Source: Alphaproteobacteria bacterium
GTDB lineage: Bacteria; Pseudomonadota; Alphaproteobacteria; CBDBCS01; JAHZLG01
Assembly (NCBI GenBank): GCA_022599995.1
Contig: JAHZLG010000189.1
Coordinates: forward strand, 1-7,864
DNA: 7,864 nt
Reading direction: 5' to 3'
A program made the position numbers and the translations under genes. This document shows, piece after piece, positions 1 to 5,522 of the stretch (within the stretch, counting starts at the first letter, position 1; the number at the start of each line of letters is the position of its first letter). The notes beneath the pieces were generated by a model, which ran no database searches, was not told where the DNA came from, and saw only the letters and a program-made list of their open reading frames with translations.

Positions 1-1
1 G

Positions 2-190
2 GGTGACTTTAAAGGTGATTTTGGCAAGATTGTCAGCCACATAAACAGTCACAATTTTGAGGTGATAGCCGTTGCGTATCGAGAGACAAGGCTGCAACAT
101 CAGTATCGAGTTGTTTATGTGCCTGCGGAGGTTCTCCACGGAGATACCAGCCTCATATGGCAGAAAAGGGGACGTATCATGAGCAAGTGA
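2..190 (+). CDS. C-terminal fragment of an unidentified protein
   Basis: The second frame is open from the left window edge for 62 codons and ends in TGA at 188-190. The start lies outside the window. I do not recognise the family. The visible piece is a normal mixed alpha/beta-looking sequence, with a hydrophobic/aromatic strand-like stretch (VIAVAYRE, then YRVVYVP around residues 35-41 of the fragment) and a basic tail ending RGRIMSK. It has no membrane segment and no low-complexity run. Its codons are visibly richer in A and T than those of the downstream genes, which would fit an accessory or transferred gene, but the fragment is too short to be certain. It converges on the minus-strand TPR gene with a 261-nt gap. 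It could be a chance open frame, though the composition argues against that. Confidence 0.5.
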   Translation, partial: GDFKGDFGKIVSHINSHNFEVIAVAYRETRLQHQYRVVYVPAEVLHGDTSLIWQKRGRIMSK

Positions 191-360
191 ATCGCCACGG
201 GAGTCTTTTGTCGGTGCGACCCACAATGAGTTGGCAACTCTGGTGGCATATTCCGCTAAGCGTAGTGCAACACGAGTCCGTCATAGCCATCGGCATGCGC
301 GGGCATCTAGCCATCAACAAAAGTGCCCCGTGAGCGGCTCTGCTTCTTCCCCTGTTCCAG

Positions 361-420
361 GGCTGGCGTAGGTTAGCCGTGGGTGGCGTAGGTTAGCCCT
401 AGATGGCGTAGGTTAGCCCG
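361..420. repeat. Three tandem copies of a 20-bp repeat
   Basis: Three consecutive 20-bp units start at 361, 381 and 401. The 15-bp core TGGCGTAGGTTAGCC is identical at 364-378, 384-398 and 404-418, and the five bases between cores vary. The embedded octamer GGTTAGCC recurs a fourth time at 450-457, where it overlaps the stop codon of the minus-strand TPR gene. The array lies in the convergent gap between the left-edge gene and the TPR gene, so it would be in the 3' untranslated part of either transcript. The rest of that gap (191-360) holds nothing I recognise. Confidence 0.9.
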
Positions 421-427
421 CAGGCTT

Positions 428-460
428 GCCGGCTAGCCGGCTAGCTGTTGGTTAGCCAAC
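428..460. repeat. Overlapping palindromes and hairpin at the TPR gene 3' end
   Basis: Two perfect 14-bp palindromes overlap: GCCGGCTAGCCGGC at 428-441 and GCTAGCCGGCTAGC at 432-445. Together they form a tandem duplication of the octamer CCGGCTAG (429-444). Beside them, GTTGG (447-451) and CCAAC (456-460) pair around a four-base loop that contains the TPR stop codon. The position suits a transcription-ending or mRNA 3'-end structure for the minus-strand gene. No T-run follows on that strand, so a classical intrinsic terminator is not demonstrated. Confidence 0.6.
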
Positions 461-2662
461 CTTGGTCGTCGGGGGGTATTTCTTTGCAACCGCCAACCGA
501 GCCTGCGCAATCCGAGCCTCTAGGGTCGAAGCATTTATCACCTCATAGCTGTTGGGCAACTCAGTCAAGGCGCGCTCGAATTGGTACAGGGCTTCGAGGG
601 GACGCCCCAAAGCCAAATAAGTATCGCCAAGGTGCAACAAGACCTCCGAGCTGTAGGGCAACTGGGTCACCGACCGCTCTAACAACGTCACCGCCTCCGC
701 GTGCCGCCCGGCCAAGGCGTAGGCATAGCCCAAGCTGTCCAGGATAGCGGCACTGCGATTGCCACTCAAATCGTTGGCACGTTCTAGCATGGCGGTTGCC
801 TCTTCGAGGGCGTCGTCAACCCGGCCGTGCTGCTCGACCAACAATGAATAGCCCAGATAATTCAATATCGAGGCATTGTCCGCATCCTCGACGAGGGCAC
901 TGCGAAAATCTTGCTCGGCCTTAGGCCAGTCGCCCAAGCGTTCAAAGCTGATGCCCCGGTTGAACAGCAATTGCCCGATCAGGGCGCGGTTCACAAAGGG
1001 ACTGTCGCTCGCCAATGCTTCGCTGAGTACCGCAACGGCCTCGGCATACTGCTTCTGCCCGTTCAACCACTGCCCGTGCTGGATGTAGGGGAGCGGGTTC
1101 GTCGGGGAGAAATCAACTGCCTCTTGCCACATTGCGCCAGCCTTCTCCGTGTAGCCCGCAAGGGCTTTTCGCTCGTCATCGATGGCACGGTGATAGGCGG
1201 CCTGTTGCTCTTCCAGATCGAGCCTGTTGGGCGGGAGATCGTCGGAGTTAGCAAAAGAACTTAGGTCGAGATCGGTGTCCGCGGCGTCGAGGGCAAGGAT
1301 TGCCGCCGCAATTGTTTTTGCCTCGGCTTCATTTTCGGCAATGCTCTCGGTGAGGGCCTCGACCTTGTCGCTGTAGTAGGTTGCCGATCGCAAGGCGGCG
1401 AGCTGTTTCAGGGTCGCAGGGTCGTGTACCCCCTGCTCGCCGGCGTGAAACGAGCTGGTGTCATCGAGCAACGGCGCAACGAGTGCCGACACATCAGCAT
1501 CGCGTTCGAATTGCGCCAACCGGTCGAACAACGTCAGCCGCAGAAAGGCGCGGTCGATGCGCGCATCCTGATCCCCAAACTGGATCAAGGTCTGTGCGAG
1601 CACGTCAGATTCGAGACCCGCCGAAAACACCACGAGGTCGGTGAGCAACATAAAAGCATACCGTCCGTTATGGGATACGCCGGTCTGCTGCAACTCTTCG
1701 TCGCTGGCCAGATACCGCCACTGCACCGAGGCGGAGCTGCCCCGCAACGCCTGTTCATAGGCTGGGGATGCGAGGGCTTGCCGAATGTAGAGCCATTGCA
1801 TGGTAGGCAACAGGCGCGACGTCCCCGTCCACTGTCTAATGAGACGGTGGCTTTCCGTCGTCTGCCCCGCCGCTAATGCTTCGACGGCTTGCCCATATCC
1901 GCCCCAAACGCCAATACCCTCAAGGGGGCTAATGTCTAACTGCAATCGAGGAACATTCGCCGATGCGGGGGATTCCTCTGTCGCGGTTGGTTGTTCCTCC
2001 TCGGTTGCTTGCTCGGCGTTCCCCTGCGCTGCCTGCGCACGGTAGAAGGCTTGCACCTCTTGATGATGCTGCTTGCGCGTGAGGGCCGATGCCGACCAAT
2101 AGCGTATCACATTCGCGGCAATATCGAGGGGGAAAAGCTGACTGCCCGGCACGGTTTGATTGGGACGACTCGCACGAAAATTCTTCAGGTGCTCGAGGGC
2201 TTGTTCGTGGTCACCCGCATTGAAGGCGCGAAAAGCGCTGGTGAAGAACGTCACATTCGTCCCCTCGAGGGCGCGGACATCCCCCGTCGCGGCAAAAATA
2301 ACTGCCTGCGCTTGTGATCGAATATGAACGGGCAGCTCGGTGTTTCGTACCAGCAGCGGCGCAACCGAGGCTGCACCACACAAATCCCCCGATTGAAAGG
2401 CGAGGGCAAAGACCAATTCGGCGGCGACCGTTCGATTGGTCAACTTGGCCAATGGGGTGATCTGCTGGCGACAGAGCTGCGTGTCTGCGCGTCCTGCAAG
2501 GGGCGTGGTGAGCGCAATGGCGGCCACCACTGCCAATGCCAGCCACATTCGCCGACGCTGCCCTATCTGTCGCTTGTGCCCCCTCCGCCCCTGAGGAATG
2601 GGTGTCTTTGCAATCAGCGAGGGACTGGTGCACGATGGCACAATGGCAAAGGAGGTAAGCAT
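452..2662 (-). CDS. Exported tetratricopeptide-repeat protein
   Basis: This gene encodes a large TPR protein, probably secreted to the periplasm, where it would act as a protein-interaction scaffold; the partner is unknown. Numbering from the internal Met at 2548, residues 1-21 form a hydrophobic signal-like segment ending AGRA, followed by the mature protein. The only two cysteines of the mature part, C26 and C57, could form a disulfide. Residues 176-200 are a Glu/Thr/Pro/Ala-rich linker. At least five TPR-like units lie between about 484 and 667, with the recurring LNYLGYSL, LDSLGYAYALAGR and LLHLGDTYLALGR patterns common in alphaproteobacterial TPR proteins. The start is uncertain. ATG at 2662 gives 736 residues and supplies the basic n-region (GRRGHKRQIGQRRR) before the hydrophobic core. 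ATG at 2548 gives 698 residues but a signal without basic residues. Neither has a good Shine-Dalgarno sequence. The frame stays open upstream to a TTG at 2794, but only through the simple-sequence tract. The TPR assignment is firm; the function is not. Confidence 0.85.
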   Translation of the reverse strand: MLTSFAIVPSCTSPSLIAKTPIPQGRRGHKRQIGQRRRMWLALAVVAAIALTTPLAGRADTQLCRQQITPLAKLTNRTVAAELVFALAFQSGDLCGAASVAPLLVRNTELPVHIRSQAQAVIFAATGDVRALEGTNVTFFTSAFRAFNAGDHEQALEHLKNFRASRPNQTVPGSQLFPLDIAANVIRYWSASALTRKQHHQEVQAFYRAQAAQGNAEQATEEEQPTATEESPASANVPRLQLDISPLEGIGVWGGYGQAVEALAAGQTTESHRLIRQWTGTSRLLPTMQWLYIRQALASPAYEQALRGSSASVQWRYLASDEELQQTGVSHNGRYAFMLLTDLVVFSAGLESDVLAQTLIQFGDQDARIDRAFLRLTLFDRLAQFERDADVSALVAPLLDDTSSFHAGEQGVHDPATLKQLAALRSATYYSDKVEALTESIAENEAEAKTIAAAILALDAADTDLDLSSFANSDDLPPNRLDLEEQQAAYHRAIDDERKALAGYTEKAGAMWQEAVDFSPTNPLPYIQHGQWLNGQKQYAEAVAVLSEALASDSPFVNRALIGQLLFNRGISFERLGDWPKAEQDFRSALVEDADNASILNYLGYSLLVEQHGRVDDALEEATAMLERANDLSGNRSAAILDSLGYAYALAGRHAEAVTLLERSVTQLPYSSEVLLHLGDTYLALGRPLEALYQFERALTELPNSYEVINASTLEARIAQARLAVAKKYPPTTKVG
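2648..2656 (+). promoter_or_regulatory. Near-perfect Shine-Dalgarno sequence
   Basis: AAAGGAGGT at 2648-2656 matches the 16S rRNA anti-Shine-Dalgarno sequence over its whole length. It sits four bases before the plus-strand ATG at 2661. It is the strongest ribosome-binding site in the window and is the main argument that a small plus-strand gene starts here. On the opposite strand it falls inside the 5' part of the TPR reading frame, so a chance match in that purine-rich area is also possible. Confidence 0.5.
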
Positions 2663-2987
2663 GGAGAAATCACTCTGCAGAGAGGGTGTCACAAGATCAG
2701 ATGCGAAGGAGGCGGCGGAGGCGAAGGCGGGGCAGGCGACCAAGGCGCAAGAGGCGAAGGCGACCAAGGAGGCGAAGGAAGCAAAGGCGGCCAAGGAGGC
2801 GGCGAGGGCGCACGCGGCGAAGGAAGCAAAGGCGAAAAGAGAATGGTGTCATAGCGGGGTGGCATTTGCTCTCTTCACCCGATCCCCCCAACCAAGAGTA
2901 GGTCGCAGGCACTATCGCCACCGCCCCCCACCACTATTGCACCACGATACTCTATCCCATGATAATTTCGATAATTTCTCACGCTAA
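2661..2987 (+). CDS. Possible small Lys/Ala/Glu-rich protein
   Basis: This is a candidate 108-residue protein starting at the ATG directly downstream of an AAAGGAGGT site. After a short leader (MEKSLCREGVTRSD) comes a stretch of about 47 residues (roughly 15-61) made almost only of Ala, Lys and Glu in an AKEA-type pattern, which would form a charged, strongly helical rod or coiled coil. The last 45 residues are rich in Arg, His, Pro and Ser and do not look like a folded domain. The TAA stop is nine bases before the DUF192 start, so the two could be co-translated. Against it, all reading frames through the tract are open because the DNA is T-free, no known family is evident, and the start overlaps the TPR start on the other strand. 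The ribosome-binding site favours the gene, while the odd C-terminus argues against it. Confidence 0.35.
   Translation: MEKSLCREGVTRSDAKEAAEAKAGQATKAQEAKATKEAKEAKAAKEAARAHAAKEAKAKREWCHSGVAFALFTRSPQPRVGRRHYRHRPPPLLHHDTLSHDNFDNFSR
2703..2843. repeat. T-free purine-rich triplet-repeat tract
   Basis: The plus strand contains no T for 141 consecutive bases, and G and A predominate. The tract is built from three-base steps such as GCG, AAG and GAG, so every plus-strand frame is open: Ala/Lys/Glu-rich in one, Gly-rich collagen-like in another and Arg-rich in the third. Longer internal duplications show stepwise growth. The 19-mer starting GGCGAAGGAAGC occurs at 2771-2789 and 2816-2834, and AGGCGACCAAGG occurs at 2734-2745 and 2758-2769. 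The tract sits between the divergently oriented TPR and DUF192 genes. Repeated GG runs could support G-quadruplex or triplex structures, which is inference only. Confidence 0.9.
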
Positions 2988-2996
2988 TTTCTCACG
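2963..2996 (+). repeat. Short AT-rich direct repeats before the DUF192 start
   Basis: The word TAATTTCTCACG occurs at 2972-2983 and again at 2985-2996, ending exactly at the ATG of the DUF192 gene. A shorter copy of its start, TAATTTC, is at 2963-2969. This AT-rich block is unlike its GC-rich surroundings. It replaces any recognisable Shine-Dalgarno sequence for the downstream gene and could hold a promoter or an operator-like site, but no clear -35/-10 pair is visible. Confidence 0.6.
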
Positions 2997-3494
2997 ATGA
3001 CAGTGCCGATGCCAACCCTTGCGAAACCACTGGGAGCCCTGATTGTTCTGTTCAGCATTGCCTGCACCGTGCCAAGTATACAGAGCCACGCAGAAACTAC
3101 GACAATAATCTTTTCTGCCCCCCCGTCCGCGACTCCTATTGCCACGATCACCGCCGAAATAGCCCGAAACGGCACCACGCGCGCCCGTGGGCTGATGTTC
3201 CGCTCGCACCTGATGCCGCGGCACGGGATGGTGTTTCTGTTTCCTCGGCGGGACACTGTGTCTTTCTGGATGAAGGACACCTATATCTCCCTCGACTTAA
3301 TCTTCTTGGACGACATGGGGCGCGTAACCGGGATTCATCGTGATGCGACTCCCCTATCCACGCGCGCTATTCCCTCGCCCTCGCCGGTCGTTGCCGTGCT
3401 CGAGGTCGCAGGGGGAGAAGCCGCGCGTCTCGGCATCACCGTTGGCCATCACACCAATCTTGCTGCGGTGCTTCGTGCTTTCCCTCCCCAATAG
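2997..3494 (+). CDS. DUF192 family exported protein
   Basis: This encodes a 165-residue protein of the DUF192 family (Pfam PF02643), whose biochemical role is not established; members are small, often exported proteins. Residues 1-32 look like a signal peptide, with a hydrophobic core (LGALIVLFSIAC) and an SHA-type cleavage site before E33. C23 sits in a poor lipobox (SIAC), so lipoprotein processing is possible but less likely. The family core follows: GLMFR at 65-69, GM at 77-78, FWMKDT at 90-95, LDLIFLDDMG at 99-108, then the C-terminal VLEVAGGEAARLGITVG block. The length is normal for an exported family member. The ATG at 2997 is preferred because it gives a complete signal peptide; M5 (3009) is an alternative. 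No Shine-Dalgarno sequence precedes it, so it may be leaderless or coupled to the possible small gene nine bases upstream. Confidence 0.9.
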   Translation: MTVPMPTLAKPLGALIVLFSIACTVPSIQSHAETTTIIFSAPPSATPIATITAEIARNGTTRARGLMFRSHLMPRHGMVFLFPRRDTVSFWMKDTYISLDLIFLDDMGRVTGIHRDATPLSTRAIPSPSPVVAVLEVAGGEAARLGITVGHHTNLAAVLRAFPPQ

Positions 3495-3818
3495 CCCCCT
3501 TTAGCCTCCCGTAGCCCCCAGTGGTGACCCATCACGGCATGCAAGGGGGCGGTGCGTGACAAGGGCCGTTTCGGATAATGGCACACTGCTTGCTTTATCC
3601 ATTGTTTGAATGCCCTGCGGGGCAAATCGTTTGGACTGCCCTAGAATCAGACGGGCAGAATCATGAGAAACCGCATGTCCTCGGTTTCGCCCAGTGAACC
3701 AAGAAAGGCGGGGGAATCGTCCGCACGCGGCACGCATCACAGACGACGTGCTCCGGTGGTTACCGCTCCTTCTTGCCTCTGCTCCTCCTCCTCCTCCTTC
3801 CCGCCTTCTTCTGCCAAT
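3495..3818 (+). other. 324-nt gap before tyrS with hairpins
   Basis: I see no convincing gene here. Two small inverted repeats share the TGCCC/GGGCA core: TGCCC (3611-3615) with GGGCA (3620-3624), and CTGCCC (3636-3641) with GGGCAG (3653-3658). The second loop contains TAGAAT (3642-3647), which resembles a -10 box, but there is no matching -35 at normal spacing. The tyrS reading frame is open back to an ATG at 3663, which would add 52 Ser/Arg-rich residues unlike any TyrRS N-terminus, so I treat this part as untranslated leader. The gap ends in a polypyrimidine run. Confidence 0.55.
3766..3815 (+). repeat. Polypyrimidine run upstream of the tyrS start
   Basis: Fifty bases contain no A and only four G, including the pure CTCCTCCTCCTCCTCC-type run around 3782-3800. 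The run ends three bases before the ATG at 3819, so the usual Shine-Dalgarno position is pyrimidine. It may be a simple-sequence expansion, a ribosomal protein S1-type unstructured leader, or a polyserine coding stretch if translation starts at 3663. Confidence 0.7.
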
Positions 3819-5345
3819 ATGTCCGACACTGCGACGCCCTCTTCCTCTCCCGCCGGTGCCTTCCTCGATACGCTGGCATGGCGCGGCTATGTTTATCAGC
3901 ATACCGATGCCGATGCCTTGCGCGCGTGGATGACCGAGCCCAACCGCCCCGCCTATATCGGCTTCGATGCCACGGCGTCGGCGTTACACGTCGGATCGTT
4001 GCTGCAGCTGTTGTTGCTCCGCAAATGGCAGCAGCACGGAGGCGTGCCGGTGTTGCTCATCGGCGGGGGCACGACCCGGATTGGCGACCCCTCGGGCAAG
4101 GACAAAACGAGGACGATGCTCTCGATCGATCAGATCGATGACAATGCTCGAGCGTTGCAACGCCTTTGCGCCCAGTTCTTGTCGTTCGATGACCCGTCGA
4201 TCACCAACAATGCCATCTTCGTGAACAATGCCGACTGGTTGCCCAGTTTGAATTATGTCGACTTCCTGCGCACCTACGGCGTTCATTTTAGCGTGAATCG
4301 GATGCTGGGCTTCGAATCGGTGCGCACTCGACTCGATCGCGAGCAACACCTGAGCTTCCTTGAATTCAACTACATGATCTTTCAGGCCTATGACTACCTC
4401 GAGCTGTCGAAGCGGCACGGGGTGCTGCTGCAATTCGGCGGGAGCGATCAGTGGGGGAACATTATGAATGGGATCGACCTGATCCGGAAATGCACCAACC
4501 AGGTTGCGCACTGCCTCACCACCCCTTTGCTCACCACGGCATCGGGCAAGAAGATGGGCAAATCCGAGTCGGGCGCGATCTGGCTGGATGCCTCCCTCAC
4601 CCCGGTTTTTGATTTTTGGCAATACTGGCGCAATGCCGAGGACGGGGATGTCGTACGCTTTTTGAAACTGTTCACCGAGCTCGACCCCGCCACCATCGAA
4701 GGCCTCGAGGATGAGATCGCCAAAGCCCTGCAGGCAGGTGATGCCGCCGCGGTGCTGAATGAAGCAAAGATTCGTTTGGCAACGGCGGTGACCCGCCTCT
4801 GCCACGGCGAAGAGGCTGCTTTGAATATGGAGACCTACGCCCAACAACGCCGCGTGCGCCGTGACCCCGCAATCACCGGGGGTAGCGACGACGGCAAAAC
4901 CTTGCCGAGCACATCGCAGGCACAGACGGCAAGCCCGATTGATGCCGCCACCATGGCTGCAACCCCCGCCTATGATCTTAGCCTGTTGCTGCGGGGATCG
5001 AGTGAAATACTGATGCCCCCCGGTGCCCCTTCCGCTGCTGACACGGCCAATCCTGATAATGCCGATCCCCCCTCCAGATTGGTCGAGAGGTTGGCGCAGC
5101 TTACTGTTGTCGAAACCATGGCCAAGGCAGGGCTGTGCACCAGCAAATCCGAGGGGCGAAAACTCATTCGCCAGAACGGCGTTCGACTTGGTGGGCAGGT
5201 CGTCGCCCAAGAAACCGCCACCTTATCCGTTGCTGACTTTCAGAGGCTCCCCACTGCTTCTGCTTCTGCGTCTTCTTCTCATCCGGGGTGGGGGGCGATT
5301 CTTGCGGTGGGGAAAAAACGCGCCGTGCTGCTGCGCTTCCGATAA
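3819..5345 (+). CDS. tyrS: Tyrosyl-tRNA synthetase
   Basis: This is the class I aminoacyl-tRNA synthetase that charges tRNA-Tyr with tyrosine in the cytoplasm. The catalytic core shows YIGFDATA (46-53), the HIGH-type motif HVGS (57-60), GGGTTRIGDPSGK shortly after, FLEFNYMIFQAYDYLEL and QFGGSDQWGNIMNGIDL for tyrosine binding, and the KMSKS-type motif KKMGKS (244-249). A C-terminal S4-like RNA-binding domain runs from about 421 to 475 (LTSKSEGRKLI-like segment, NGVRLGG). At 508 residues it is clearly longer than the roughly 400-430 residues usual for bacterial TyrRS. The excess is a Pro/Ala/Ser/Thr/Asp-rich linker (about 349-419) between the catalytic and S4 domains, plus an Ala/Ser run (480-487) inside the last segment. 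The start at 3819 is chosen because it puts FLDTLAWRGYVYQHTD near the N-terminus, as in the family. An ATG at 3663 would add 52 unconserved residues. All catalytic motifs are present, so the enzyme is probably active. Confidence 0.95.
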   Translation: MSDTATPSSSPAGAFLDTLAWRGYVYQHTDADALRAWMTEPNRPAYIGFDATASALHVGSLLQLLLLRKWQQHGGVPVLLIGGGTTRIGDPSGKDKTRTMLSIDQIDDNARALQRLCAQFLSFDDPSITNNAIFVNNADWLPSLNYVDFLRTYGVHFSVNRMLGFESVRTRLDREQHLSFLEFNYMIFQAYDYLELSKRHGVLLQFGGSDQWGNIMNGIDLIRKCTNQVAHCLTTPLLTTASGKKMGKSESGAIWLDASLTPVFDFWQYWRNAEDGDVVRFLKLFTELDPATIEGLEDEIAKALQAGDAAAVLNEAKIRLATAVTRLCHGEEAALNMETYAQQRRVRRDPAITGGSDDGKTLPSTSQAQTASPIDAATMAATPAYDLSLLLRGSSEILMPPGAPSAADTANPDNADPPSRLVERLAQLTVVETMAKAGLCTSKSEGRKLIRQNGVRLGGQVVAQETATLSVADFQRLPTASASASSSHPGWGAILAVGKKRAVLLRFR

Positions 5346-5513
5346 CCCATCACCCCCCGTCTCCTTCCCGTCGCTTTGTCGGCTTTGTCGGTCTTGTCCC
5401 GGTGCCGGGGCCGGTGTTTCCTCTATGCATCTTCGCGTTATTGGGAAAACCTTCGTCAATGCTGATTGATCGTGCTCCACGGCGCTCGCACCCCTAACCA
5501 TTCAAGCCCACAT

Positions 5514-5517
5514 GGAG
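5514..5517 (+). promoter_or_regulatory. Shine-Dalgarno site of the ligase-like gene
   Basis: GGAG at 5514-5517 lies five bases before the ATG at 5523. This normal site fixes the start there rather than at the in-frame TTG at 5466, which has no such signal and would add 19 unconserved residues. Confidence 0.65.
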
Positions 5518-5522
5518 AAACC

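Noticed and set aside
361..420. CRISPR array
   Set aside because: The repeat cores are 15 bp with 5-bp gaps, only three copies exist, and no cas genes are present.
595..2625. Frequent CGAGGG/CCCTCG words as a possible distributed DNA motif
   Set aside because: The orientation follows the coding strand of each gene, and many copies fall on the CTC Leu codon followed by Glu or Asp. Codon usage explains them.
2663..2794. Extension of the TPR protein to a TTG at 2794
   Set aside because: The added residues are a reverse-strand translation of the T-free simple-sequence tract (Ala/Phe/Ser-rich), and ATG starts fit the signal peptide better.
2324..2854. Gly-rich collagen-like plus-strand frame
   Set aside because: Most of it is antisense to the TPR gene, and the Gly-rich part is one of several frames kept open by the T-free tract. 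It has no ribosome-binding site.
3606..3647. Sigma-70 promoter for tyrS (TTGAAT with TAGAAT)
   Set aside because: The two boxes are 30 bases apart, far beyond the normal 16-18, and no other matching -35 box is present.
3984..5210. Long minus-strand open frame of 408 codons opposite tyrS
   Set aside because: It lies entirely antisense to a clear TyrRS with all catalytic motifs. Its length follows from GC-rich codon structure and its product resembles no domain.
5398..5409. Intrinsic terminator after tyrS (CCCGG/CCGGG hairpin)
   Set aside because: The stem is five base pairs with a two-base loop and no T-run follows. It is not distinguishable from chance in GC-rich DNA.
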